Origin: Ectobacillus polymachus
Lineage (GTDB): Bacteria; Bacillota; Bacilli; Bacillales; Bacillaceae_G
Direction of reading: 5' to 3'
Length of the DNA stretch: 64,000 nt
Assembly (NCBI RefSeq): GCF_048159605.1
Contig: NZ_JBLREB010000002.1
Span: 186,001-250,000, forward strand
Below the pieces are notes generated by a model. It saw nothing but the letters and a program-made list of their open reading frames with translations, ran no database searches and was not told the origin of the DNA. Positions 54,572 through 63,618 of this stretch are shown one piece after another (position 1 is the first letter of the stretch; each line of letters starts with the position of its first letter). Made by a program: the position numbers and the translations under genes.

Positions 54572-54593
54572 TTAGGTCTAGGAGGGACGAATC

Positions 54594-54995
54594 ATGAAGA
54601 CAATTCAAGTCAGTATTGTAACTCCTGACGGACCGGCATACGAGCAAGACGTAGATATGGTCAGCGTAAAAGCTGTTAGCGGAGAAATGGGTATTTTACA
54701 TGGTCACGTTTCCACTGTGGCTCCACTCCAAATTAGTCCGATTCGCCTTAAACGAGGAAATGTAACGGATTATGTAGCAGTTTCAGGCGGATTTATCGAA
54801 ATTCGCCCAGATAAGGTGACAATTCTTGCGCCAACTGCGGAAGAATCGTCTCACATCGATGCTCACCGTGCAAACGAAGCAAAACGCCGTGCAGAACGTC
54901 GCATGCAAGACAAGCAATCTGCTATCGACTTCAAACGTGCAGAACTTGCTTTGCAACGTGCAGTCAACCGTCTGAACGTTTCGAATATGAAATAA
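54594..54995 (+). CDS. atpC: ATP synthase subunit epsilon
   Basis: A 133-residue subunit with an N-terminal beta barrel (VSIVTPDGPAYEQDVDMVSV, then GEMGILHGH) and a C-terminal pair of helices (residues about 85-133) that can extend into the head and inhibit ATP hydrolysis. It starts 22 bases after atpD and is the last gene of the operon. Confidence 0.96.
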   Translation: MKTIQVSIVTPDGPAYEQDVDMVSVKAVSGEMGILHGHVSTVAPLQISPIRLKRGNVTDYVAVSGGFIEIRPDKVTILAPTAEESSHIDAHRANEAKRRAERRMQDKQSAIDFKRAELALQRAVNRLNVSNMK

Positions 54996-55012
54996 GTTGT
55001 TTTAAGAAAGAG

Positions 55013-55038
55013 GGTGTCCCGCGGGGGCACCTTTTTTT
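55013..55038 (+). terminator. Terminator of the atp operon
   Basis: GGTGTCCC (55013-55020) / GGGGCACC (55024-55031) with a 3-base loop, followed by seven T residues. Confidence 0.93.
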
Positions 55039-55049
55039 GTGGGGAAAAA

Positions 55050-56925
55050 TGAGGGAATTCTGTTGGTCAGGACTGGTTTCGCTGGTACCCTGAGCGGTTT
55101 CGCCGATAAACTACATTTTTTCCCCGTTAAAGCCTTAGTTCTGCCGATAAACTCCGGGGAGGTTCTCTTTTCCTCTCATTCTGCTCCCCGTTTGCCATAA
55201 TCTACGCTAGTTTCGCCGATAAACCTTCTTTTTTCACCGTTAAAACCCTCGGTTCCGCCGTTAAACTCTAGTAGAGTTCTATTTTCCTGTGGTTCAGGTC
55301 TTCTTTCGCCGTAACCAATGCGATTTTCGCTGATAAAGTACAGAATTTCACCGTTAAATGCCCCGATTCCGCCGATAAATTCTAGTAGACCTCTATTTTC
55401 CTGTGGTTCAGGTCCCCTTTCGCTGTAACCAATGTCAGTTTCACCGTTAAACTACAGAATTTCACCGTTAAATACCTCAGATCCGTCGTTAAATTCTAGT
55501 AGACCTCTATTTTCCTGTGGTTCAGGTCCCCTTTCGCTGTAACCAATGTCAGTTTCACCGTTAAACTACAGAATTTCACCGTTAAATACCTCAATTCCAC
55601 CGTTAAATTCTAGTAGAGTTCTATTTTCCTGTGGTTCAGGTCCGCTTTCGCCGTAACCAAAGCGATTTTCGCCGATAAAGTACAGAATTTCACCGTTAAA
55701 TACCTCAATTTCACCGTTAAATTCTAGTAGAGTTCTATTTTCCTGTGGTTCAGGTCCGCTTTCGCCGTAACCAATGCCAGTTTCGCCGATAAAGTACAGA
55801 ATTTCACCGTTAAATACCTCAATTTCACCGTTAAATTCTAGTAGAGTTCTATTTTCCTGTGGTTCAGGTCTTCTTTCGCTGTAACCAATGTCAGTTTCAC
55901 CGTTAAAGTACAGAATTTCACCGTTAAATACCTCAATTTCACCGTTAAATTCTAGTAGAGTTCTATTTTCCTGTGGTTCAGGTCTTCTTTCGCTGTAACC
56001 AATGTCAGTTTCACCGTTAAAGTACAGAATTTCACCGTTAAATACCTCAATTTCACCGTTAAATTCTAGTAGAGTTCTATTTTCCTGTGGTTCAGGTCCC
56101 CTTTCGCTGTAACCAATGTCAGTTTCACCGTTAAACTACAGAATTCCACCGTTAAATACCTCAGATCCGCCGTTAAATTCTAGTAGACCTCTATTTTCCT
56201 GTGGTTCAGGTCTTCTTTCGCTGTAACCAATGTCAGTTTCACCGTTAAACTACAGAATTTCACCGTTAAATACCTCAATTTCACCGTTAAATTCTAGTAG
56301 AGTTCTATTTTCCTGTGGTTCAGGTCCGCTTTCGCTGTAACCAATGTCAGTTTCGCCGATAAAGTACAGAATTTCACCGTTAAATACCTCAATTTCACCG
56401 TTAAATTCTAGTAGAGTTCTATTTTCCTGTGGTTCAGGTCTTCTTTCGCTGTAACCAATGTCAGTTTCGCCGATAAAGTACAGAATTTCACCGTTAAATA
56501 CCTCAATTTCACCGTTAAATTCTAGTAGAGTTCTATTTTCCTGTGGTTCAGGTCTTCTTTCGCTGTAACCAATGTCAGTTTCACCGTTAAACTACAGAAT
56601 TTCACCGTTAAATACCTCAATTTCACCGTTAAATACCTCAATTTCGCCGTTAAATTCTAGTAGAGTTCTATTTTCCTGTGGTTCAGGTCCGCTTTCGCTG
56701 TAACCAATGTCAGTTTCACCGATAAAGTACAGAATTTCACCGTTAAATACCTCAATTTCACCGTTAAATTCTAGTAGAGTTCTATTTTCCTGTGGTTCAG
56801 GTCCGCTTTCGCCGTAACCAATGCCAGTTTTGTTGTTAAATCTCAGAATTTCGCCGTTAACCTTCACGTTCCCACCGATAAACCTCTTTTTTTTCCACCG
56901 TCAATTCCCTCAGTTCCATAACGAG
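55050..56925. repeat. Tandem array of 114-bp units (38 codons each), about 16 copies
   Basis: The block CTAGTAG recurs at 55268, 55382, 55496, 55610, 55724, 55838, 55952, 56066, 56180, 56294, 56408, 56522, 56657 and 56771. Every step is exactly 114 bases except one of 135. Each unit is a 72-base block plus two 21-base modules of the form ACCGTTAAA-N6-AATTTC. The 135-base step carries one extra 21-base module. Degenerate copies extend the array to the left (about 55040 and 55154) and right (to about 56925). Each unit contains a small hairpin CCTG-TGGTT-CAGG. On the minus strand one frame reads as repeats of F(N/I)GE. There are no unique spacers, so it is not CRISPR. Confidence 0.95.
56592..56867 (-). 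other. Possible repeat-protein fragment inside the array
   Basis: The longest open stretch in the array reads 91 codons from a GTG with only a weak ribosome site (GGTGG). It consists of modules FNGEIEV and FNGEILY separated by a Pro/Glu-rich spacer. It ends at a TAG that arises where a unit has CTACAG on the plus strand instead of GTACAG. It could be a decayed repetitive protein or a chance frame in a repeat whose length is a multiple of three. No signal peptide or promoter was seen. I do not claim it is expressed. Confidence 0.25.
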
Positions 56926-57031
56926 AGGTAATTCAATATTATAAATTTGTGAAAAAGGGAGTGTATTTTGTCATATTATGATAAAATTACCATGCAATTA
57001 TTCTTGTACCTACATTCAGGAGGGTTTTACT

Positions 57032-57721
57032 ATGATAAGTGAATTGAAGCAGAGAGCGAGATCGTCTTTAAGCGGCAGGTGGTGGTTTTCTGCTGGTATT
57101 ATGCTTTTATTTGGTATTTTGACAGTTGTAGGTGGCTATATTGTTGCGATAGTCGAATCGATTCCAACTGCTTTTTTAATGAATGCTATTTATGAAGACG
57201 GTACAATTGGTCTATATTTCATTATCATTTTACTCTATATTGTGTTAGTCGTTGCGGATCTATTTATAAGTGGTATTTTTTCACTTGGTTTAAATAAAGT
57301 GTTTTTGCTTATTGCAAGAGGAAATGGCGGGAAAGTGGATGATTTGTTTGCGTATTTTGCAGGCTGGAAGCGGATGGTACAAGCCTTTAAGGTAACGTTC
57401 TTTGTTTCGCTTTATACAGCATTATGGTCTTTGCTTCTTATAATTCCTGGTATTATCAAGGCATTATCTTATTCGATGACGAATTTTATTATCATTGATC
57501 ATCCAGAGTATACGGTTCATCAAGCGATTGCAGAGAGCAAACGAATGATGTACGGAAATAAGTGGAAATTATTTGTTCTTGGACTTAGCTTTATCGGTTG
57601 GTTTCTCCTAAGCGCAATTACGTGTGGAATAGCACAACTTTGGACGATGCCGTATTTTAATGTGACACTTGCACATTTCTATGAGAACTTGTCTAAGGAG
57701 CAGGAGGATATATTCGAATAA
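57032..57721 (+). CDS. DUF975 membrane protein, first copy
   Basis: A 229-residue integral membrane protein with about five to six helices. The N terminus ISELKQRARSSLSGRWW, the segment YFAGWKRMVQAFKVTFFVSL and IDHPEYTVHQAIAESKRMM match the DUF975 (COG5523) family. Its function is unknown. The ATG at 57032 is chosen, seven bases after CAGGAGGG; an in-frame ATG at 56978 has no ribosome site. It is a paralogue of the next gene, and lies directly after the 114-bp array. Confidence 0.85.
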   Translation: MISELKQRARSSLSGRWWFSAGIMLLFGILTVVGGYIVAIVESIPTAFLMNAIYEDGTIGLYFIIILLYIVLVVADLFISGIFSLGLNKVFLLIARGNGGKVDDLFAYFAGWKRMVQAFKVTFFVSLYTALWSLLLIIPGIIKALSYSMTNFIIIDHPEYTVHQAIAESKRMMYGNKWKLFVLGLSFIGWFLLSAITCGIAQLWTMPYFNVTLAHFYENLSKEQEDIFE

Positions 57722-57727
57722 GAATTC

Positions 57728-57766
57728 AAAGGGTGTCCCATGCGCGTAGGGGATGCCCTTTTTTAT
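57728..57766 (+). terminator. Terminator between the two DUF975 genes
   Basis: AAAGGGTGTCCC / GGGGATGCCCTTT, with one G-U or mismatch position, around a 9-base loop and ending in TTTTTTATT. The two paralogues are therefore probably separate transcripts. Confidence 0.88.
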
Positions 57767-57842
57767 TAGACATATCTCCCCTATTTAGCTCATACAATGC
57801 TAGTGATTTATAAGGCCATTACAACTAGATAGGGGGCAGCCA

Positions 57843-58505
57843 ATGACTGGTGAGTTAAAGAAAAAAGCGCTAGCATCGTTGAAAGGAAAATGGGGATTTG
57901 CAGTTTTAAGTACCTTCTTGTATATGATTATTTCTGTGGTTGGGACTTATATCGTTTTAGGTATAACTGTTTTTCTTGCTTCATTGTCCCAAAATACGGA
58001 TGCGGCAGGTTTTGTTGCAGGCTTGTGGAATATTGTATATATTATTGTCGACTTATTTATAACGGGTATATTGGTGTTCGGTATTTATTACATTTATTTG
58101 CAGCTTGCACAGGGTAAGGAATCTAAGGTATCGGATTTGTTTCGGTATTTTGCAGGATGGAAGCGAATGTGGCAAGCGTTTTTAACCCTCTTTTTGCTTA
58201 GTCTTTATACTTCTTTGTGGTCACTCCTTCTGATTGTTCCTGGTATTATTAAAAGTTTTTCGTATGCTTTAACGTATTTCATTCTCATTGATCATCCGGA
58301 ATATAGCGTGAATCAAGCAATTACGGAGAGCAGACATATGATGAATGGCCATAAATGGGAGCTATTTGTTCTCTTTCTTAGCTTTATCGGTTGGATTTTG
58401 CTTTGCATCATTACATTTGGTCTGGCGGAGCTTTGGATTACGCCGTATTCGTCCATTGCGTTTGCACATTTTTATGAGAAACGAAAGGCAGCATACGCCG
58501 GTTGA
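57843..58505 (+). CDS. DUF975 membrane protein, second copy
   Basis: A 220-residue paralogue of the preceding protein, sharing LKKKALASLKGKWGFA, the YFAGWKRMWQAF segment, LLLIVPGIIKSFSYALTYFI and IDHPEYSVNQAITESRHMMN. The same set of membrane helices is predicted. Function is unknown. The ATG follows AGGGGGCAGCCA. A hairpin GGACATG / CATGTCC lies at about 58515-58540 before the next gene. Confidence 0.85.
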   Translation: MTGELKKKALASLKGKWGFAVLSTFLYMIISVVGTYIVLGITVFLASLSQNTDAAGFVAGLWNIVYIIVDLFITGILVFGIYYIYLQLAQGKESKVSDLFRYFAGWKRMWQAFLTLFLLSLYTSLWSLLLIVPGIIKSFSYALTYFILIDHPEYSVNQAITESRHMMNGHKWELFVLFLSFIGWILLCIITFGLAELWITPYSSIAFAHFYEKRKAAYAG

Positions 58506-58591
58506 ATAAGAGCGGGACATGGGGATGGCCTCATGTCCTGGGTTTAAGAGAAATCGGACAAGCAGTACAAAAGAGAAGGGGGCGAGATCAA

Positions 58592-59791
58592 ATGAATACA
58601 CAATCTATTATTGCTGTGACTAATCGTTATGGAGCTAATAACTATTATCCATTACCTGTTGTGATTGCCAAGGCTGAGGGTGTGTGGGTTTACGACCCGG
58701 AAGGCCGAAAATATATGGATATGCTAAGTGCTTATTCGGCAGTGAATCAAGGTCATCGTCATCCGAAGATTATTGCGGCACTCAAGGAGCAGGCTGATAA
58801 AGTGATGCTTACATCTCGCGCTTTCTATAGCGAGCAGCTTGGATTTTTTTATGAAAAAGTAGCGCATCTGACAAAGAAAGAGATGGTGCTTCCTATGAAC
58901 ACGGGCGCCGAAGCCGTGGAAACGGCAATCAAGGCTGCCCGGCGCTGGGCATATGATGTGAAAGGAGTAGCTGAAAATGAGGCGACGATTATTGCGTGTG
59001 AAGGAAACTTTCACGGGCGTACACTTGCTGCAATTTCGCTATCTTCCGAGGAAGAGTATAAGCGAGGCTTTGGGCCATTTGTTCCCGGTATTACGATCAT
59101 TCCGTATGGCGACATTGCCGCTTTAGAGGCGGCGATTACCCCGAATACGGCAGCGTTTTTGCTAGAACCGATTCAAGGTGAAGCGGGGATTGTCATCCCG
59201 CCCGAAGGATTTTTAAAGCAGGCTTACGAGCTATGCCGGCGCCGTAATGTATTGTTTATCGCGGATGAAATTCAAACAGGATTATGCCGTACTGGAAAGA
59301 CCTTTGCTTGCGATTATGAGGACATTGTGCCGGATGTCTATATTTTAGGAAAGGCGCTTGGCGGCGGTGTCATGCCAATTTCATGCGTGGCGAGTAATCG
59401 CGATGTGCTTGGCGTATTTAATCCAGGTTCGCACGGCTCGACGTTTGGCGGGAATCCGCTAGCAGCAGCAGTGGCTATTGCAGCACTAGATGTATTAGCG
59501 GATGAAAAATTAGCGGAGCGATCCTTTGCACTGGGCGAGGTATTCCGCAAGGAGCTGCGCGCGATTAACAATCCGATGATTTGCGATGTTCGCGGGAAGG
59601 GTTTATTTATCGGAGTAGAGCTAGATCAGTCAGCGCGGCCGTTTTGCGAGAAACTTAAGCAGGAAGGGCTGCTTTGTAAGGAAACACATGAAACAACCAT
59701 CCGGTTTGCTCCGCCGCTGGTGATCACAGAAGAAGAATTAGAATGGGCGATTACGAAAATTAAAGCTGTGCTGCAAGAACCAATCGTGTAG
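58592..59791 (+). CDS. rocD: Ornithine aminotransferase
   Basis: PLP enzyme moving the delta-amino group of ornithine to 2-oxoglutarate, giving glutamate semialdehyde in arginine catabolism. The 399-residue length is usual. Motifs: NTGAEAVETAIKAARRWAYD, FIADEIQTGLCRTGK and the Schiff-base lysine in YILGKALGGGVMPISC. The ATG at 58592 is chosen after AAGGGGGCGAG. Upstream in-frame codons overlap the previous gene. No roc operon partners or RocR site were seen nearby. Confidence 0.93.
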   Translation: MNTQSIIAVTNRYGANNYYPLPVVIAKAEGVWVYDPEGRKYMDMLSAYSAVNQGHRHPKIIAALKEQADKVMLTSRAFYSEQLGFFYEKVAHLTKKEMVLPMNTGAEAVETAIKAARRWAYDVKGVAENEATIIACEGNFHGRTLAAISLSSEEEYKRGFGPFVPGITIIPYGDIAALEAAITPNTAAFLLEPIQGEAGIVIPPEGFLKQAYELCRRRNVLFIADEIQTGLCRTGKTFACDYEDIVPDVYILGKALGGGVMPISCVASNRDVLGVFNPGSHGSTFGGNPLAAAVAIAALDVLADEKLAERSFALGEVFRKELRAINNPMICDVRGKGLFIGVELDQSARPFCEKLKQEGLLCKETHETTIRFAPPLVITEEELEWAITKIKAVLQEPIV

Positions 59792-59807
59792 GCGATTGGT
59801 TTTTTTA
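59778..59807 (+). terminator. Terminator of rocD, overlapping its 3' end
   Basis: AACCAATCG (59778-59786) / CGATTGGTT (59793-59801) followed by seven T residues. The left arm lies within the last codons of rocD. Confidence 0.92.
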
Positions 59808-59842
59808 TGGGGGAATGGCGACGGTTGCCTGGGAAATAAAAA

Positions 59843-59883
59843 GGTAACGGCGAAACCTAGATCTCTAGTATTTCGCCGTTACC
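59843..59883 (-). terminator. Terminator of the GGDEF-EAL gene
   Basis: A 13-bp perfect stem GGTAACGGCGAAA (59843-59855) / TTTCGCCGTTACC (59871-59883). On the minus strand TTTTTATTT follows. The arm TTTCGCCGTTA is identical to a piece of the 114-bp array modules. Confidence 0.88.
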
Positions 59884-59897
59884 GAGTCCTCTATCTG

Positions 59898-62630
59898 TTA
59901 GCGATGTTGCAAGGTTTCTCCTTCGAAAAATACCTTGCAGGCATCTACTCGTAGAGGCGGGCTATAGTAGTAGCCTTGTATATATTTACAGTTAAGTGTT
60001 TGCAGGAAGTCGAGCTGAGCTTTCGTTTCTACTCCTTCCGCCACGACGGATAAGTTTAAAGTTTGCGCGAGTGAAAGTATGGTAGCGATAAGTTCCTTTC
60101 CTTTGATTTGGTCATCGGCTTGTAAGATAAATTCACGCGGGATTTTGAGTGTATCCACGGGATATAGTGTTAAATAAGAAAGGGATGAGTAGCCGGTTCC
60201 AAAATCGTCGATGGAAATACTAACGCCAATGTCTTTTAGTTGTTGTAGCTTGCTTAATGTTTGCTCTTCGTTGTTGATCGATACGCGTTCGGTAAATTCG
60301 ATATCCAAACAATGTGCAGGCAAGCCTGTTTTTTGCAGGATAGTCGTGACCACTTCGATGAAGTCCACCTGCATAAATTGGCGGTACGATACGTTTACAC
60401 CAACCTTGATTTTAGTCCAGCCTGCGTCATGCCATTCTTTCATTTGGCGGCATGCTTCATAAAGAATCCATTCGCCAATTTCGACGATAAGCTCGGATTC
60501 TTCCGCAACGGGTATGAATTCTGTAGGTGGAATAAGTCCTAATTGCGGATGGTTCCAGCGTACGAGCGCTTCTACTCCGATGCAGCGATTGGTTTTCGTA
60601 TTGATTTGCGGCTGATACATTAAAAATAGCTCGTTATTTGGTAAGGCTTCGTATAAATCCTTCTCTAGACGCATCTTTCTTTTCATTTGATCGTCCATGG
60701 TTTCGTCATAAATGCTGTAGGCGTTTTTCCCTAGTTTCTTACTATTATAGAGTGCTAAATCTGCATGCTTAAGCAGGGTGATTGCGTCATTACACAAATC
60801 AGAATAAATGGAAACCCCGATACTTGGTGTAATGTACAGCGTATGATACTGAACTTGTACAGGTTCATGCATCGATTGCATAATAAGTTGGACCATTTGT
60901 TTCAAATTGTCTTTGTGAACATAATCTTTGACGAGCAGGATAAATTCATCTCCACTTAGACGGTATAGCGATCCGAATGAAGCAGAGCAGGCTTTGATTC
61001 GGTTTGCTGTTTCTACTAGTACAAGATCACCTGTATCATGGCCCAGAGTGTCGTTAATGACTTTAAAACGGTCTAAGTCGATGTACATAAGCGCTAATGT
61101 TCCGCCATTCCGCTTGATTGCTGCTATTGCTCGGTCTAAGTCATCTGAAAAGGAGCGGCGGTTGGCTAGCCCTGTTAGTGTGTCATGATAGGCAAGGTAG
61201 CTAATTTGCTCGGCCTGCATTTTCGATTCTGTAATATCCTTAATCATTACATACATTCCCTTTACTTTCTTGCCTTCATAAAAAGGAACAATCGTGATAG
61301 AAAGAATGTATGTATCCCCATTTTTATGATAGGCTCTAACTTCTAAGGAAATGGAATGTCCGTTTAAAACAGTTTGAATGTTCGATTCGATTAGCTGTAT
61401 ATCCTTTTCATCAATAAACGAACGGAAGGAGGTATGCAAAATATCGGACACTTGATAGCCGAGCAGCGTTCCTCCTGCTTTGTTTACATGCATAATATTT
61501 CCATGCTGATCTAATGTAAAGATCGGCTCAGGATGAAGTTCATATAAGGATTTGAACTTCTGTTTACTTTGAATTAACGCTTTTCTCTGTACGACAAGAT
61601 CGTAGGTGGCTTCCGTTACGCGGTCTTCAAGCTCTGTATTAAATTGCTTCTGCCGATTTAATAATCGTCTATTCTCAGCGTTTACGAGAAATTGGCGAAA
61701 TAGAAATAAAACAAGGCATAAGGAAAGGCTGATTACTAATGACCGAGAAGGGTCTTTTGATGTAATGGTAAACACCGTTAAGGTAATCGTAGCAATATAC
61801 GATAAGGATATTCGTATGGTGCTTTCCTTTGTCTCGGTTTGCTCTTTTTGTTTTGCTGCTGTTTTCGTGTCTAACACTCCTGCTGTAGCTGTTAGTAAAA
61901 GGGATAGCTGGTAAACCGGGCTTATTATATCTATTAATCTAAAATTATCTTCAATTAAAAGTAAACAATATATAATGTCACCTACTGCAAACAGTAAAAT
62001 AGATAGAATGAGTAGATGCAGAACCCGTTTGGAAACGAGCTTATTCGGCTGAAAATATAAGCTAACACAGACGAGGAGCAGCAGAATATCACCTGAAGGA
62101 TAGAAAAGCTCCATTGTCTTTATGAACATACTTAGTGATTGCTTGTTTAAGATTTTCTCGAAAACAAGATGATAAGATAAAGTAACCGTTGCGATAAATG
62201 TTGCACCGATATCGCAGAAAATCAATAGTTTTTGTATAATATTGTATTCAGCCGTAATTTTTATCGAGAATGCTAATAAGTAAATGAGATAAAATGGAAT
62301 AAAAAATATAAATGATGTGTTAATAATCGGTGGATTCCATCTCGGAGAATGTACGGATGCACAAAACCAGGCTACATCTGAAAGAAGAAAGCTAAGGCAT
62401 GCAATCGTGAGAAGGAGCCAAAAGAGTTGCATATTTGTATTGGAATTTCGAAAGGTATGCCATAGCGAATAGGCGGCAACTCCATCTGCCAACACGCTTA
62501 AGGCCATCGTACCAAGATCATTCATTAGTCCGTCAGTAGGAAATATAAAGATCCAAATGTAATATACAAGTAGATAAAGGGCAGAAAAAATAAAAAGAGT
62601 TTGAAATCTTTTGTTAGATTGAATAGTCAT
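59898..62630 (-). CDS. Membrane PAS-GGDEF-EAL protein
   Basis: A 910-residue c-di-GMP enzyme. About eight membrane helices (residues 1-310) are followed by a coiled stretch and a PAS domain (ELHPEPIFTLDQHGNIMHVN). The GGDEF domain has SGDEF in place of GGDEF, a variant often still active, and no RxxD inhibitory site. The EAL domain has EALVRWNHP, the metal site IDDFGTGYSSLSYL, VVAEGVET and the glutamine in IQGYYYSPPL. The usual KID motif reads KIP, with the essential lysine kept. Both activities are possible. The ATG at 62630 is chosen after GAGGTGG; in-frame ATGs upstream lack a site. Confidence 0.92.
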   Translation of the reverse strand: MTIQSNKRFQTLFIFSALYLLVYYIWIFIFPTDGLMNDLGTMALSVLADGVAAYSLWHTFRNSNTNMQLFWLLLTIACLSFLLSDVAWFCASVHSPRWNPPIINTSFIFFIPFYLIYLLAFSIKITAEYNIIQKLLIFCDIGATFIATVTLSYHLVFEKILNKQSLSMFIKTMELFYPSGDILLLLVCVSLYFQPNKLVSKRVLHLLILSILLFAVGDIIYCLLLIEDNFRLIDIISPVYQLSLLLTATAGVLDTKTAAKQKEQTETKESTIRISLSYIATITLTVFTITSKDPSRSLVISLSLCLVLFLFRQFLVNAENRRLLNRQKQFNTELEDRVTEATYDLVVQRKALIQSKQKFKSLYELHPEPIFTLDQHGNIMHVNKAGGTLLGYQVSDILHTSFRSFIDEKDIQLIESNIQTVLNGHSISLEVRAYHKNGDTYILSITIVPFYEGKKVKGMYVMIKDITESKMQAEQISYLAYHDTLTGLANRRSFSDDLDRAIAAIKRNGGTLALMYIDLDRFKVINDTLGHDTGDLVLVETANRIKACSASFGSLYRLSGDEFILLVKDYVHKDNLKQMVQLIMQSMHEPVQVQYHTLYITPSIGVSIYSDLCNDAITLLKHADLALYNSKKLGKNAYSIYDETMDDQMKRKMRLEKDLYEALPNNELFLMYQPQINTKTNRCIGVEALVRWNHPQLGLIPPTEFIPVAEESELIVEIGEWILYEACRQMKEWHDAGWTKIKVGVNVSYRQFMQVDFIEVVTTILQKTGLPAHCLDIEFTERVSINNEEQTLSKLQQLKDIGVSISIDDFGTGYSSLSYLTLYPVDTLKIPREFILQADDQIKGKELIATILSLAQTLNLSVVAEGVETKAQLDFLQTLNCKYIQGYYYSPPLRVDACKVFFEGETLQHR

Positions 62631-63249
62631 AAGCCACCTCATACGAAATACAGAATAAAGAATTTGTGAAATACTAAAAAGTATGGAAGCGCTTGTGTAA
62701 TGACACAAGCGGAAAAGTCATATGTAGCTGTGAAGCTTACTATATTAATGTATGTTAATATATATATTTATATTAGCATAGCGTACCTTTCTTTTATTTA
62801 CCAGTAGGGAAATAAGGGATTTCTTGAAAAAAGTATGAATATATTACAGTAACATGTGACCTTTGTCTGATTCTGCTTGTCTTCTTATGGAGAATAGGTA
62901 ATCTATTTGTCTGAACGTGATAATCCTTGGTGTAATTGGTCGACATAGCAAAGAAGAATTTGTTATAATGATATCGGTTACATTATTTAGAAAAATTCAA
63001 AAAAAATAAGTAGTGTAATCACGGTGAAAATGCTGTTGTTACTAGCGTTCGAGGCCATATTTTTATTGCAAATAGCTTTCATAATCATTTTTAGGATTTG
63101 CCTCACTGATGGTGTAATCTTATCCCGTTCTGATTTCAGTCAGAACCCGGGTTGGCCCAAACAAGCTGTCAGCAGGATTAAATATTTTTTTCACTGATGG
63201 GAGTTTTGCTAATTGAACAAATTTTACTGCATAGGGGGAGAGTTTGCTA
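62631..63249 (+). promoter_or_regulatory. Intergenic region with nuo promoter and long leader
   Basis: This gap of about 620 bases holds a strong promoter, TCGACA (62940-62945), 18-bp spacer, TATAAT (62964-62969). Transcription from it would give a leader of about 275 bases before nuoA. The leader contains a hairpin GTTCTGA (63127-63133) / TCAGAAC (63140-63146) followed by GGGTTGGCCC, and the word CACTGATGG twice. The left part is A+T-rich and presumably holds the GGDEF-EAL promoter, which I could not define. Confidence 0.55.
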
Positions 63250-63618
63250 ATGTTCAATGTGTATCAAAATAACTATGCGATCGTAGTTGCGTTTTTGCTC
63301 TTAGGCATTCTGTTGCCTATGGTAGCACTAACGGCAGGGAAAATACTTCGTCCGAACAAGCCAACAGAAAAGAAGCAAACTACATATGAAAGTGGTCTTG
63401 AACCATTTCATGAAGCAAATATTCGTTTCCATGCCCGCTATTATATTTTTGCGCTCTTGTTTGTTGTTTTCGACGTGGAAACTGTATTTTTGTATCCGTG
63501 GGCTGTTGCCTACGATAAATTAGGGCTGTTTGCTCTTGTAGAGATGCTTCTTTTCGTATTATTGCTTCTCGTAGGGCTTGTTTATGCTTGGAAGAAGAAG
63601 GTGTTGAAATGGTTATAA
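63250..63618 (+). CDS. nuoA: NADH-quinone oxidoreductase subunit A
   Basis: A 122-residue membrane subunit of complex I with three helices. The conserved loop YESGLEPFHEANIRFHARYY and the acidic helix FVVFDVETVFLYPWAV are family hallmarks. The ATG at 63250 is chosen, about nine bases after GGGGGAG. A TTG at 63244 is too close to that site. A complete nuo operon is unusual in B. subtilis relatives, but is known in the B. cereus group. Confidence 0.95.
   Translation: MFNVYQNNYAIVVAFLLLGILLPMVALTAGKILRPNKPTEKKQTTYESGLEPFHEANIRFHARYYIFALLFVVFDVETVFLYPWAVAYDKLGLFALVEMLLFVLLLLVGLVYAWKKKVLKWL

Noticed and set aside
55050..56925. CRISPR array
   Set aside because: The repeats are directly joined 114-bp units with internal modules. 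There are no unique spacers of constant length and no cas genes nearby.
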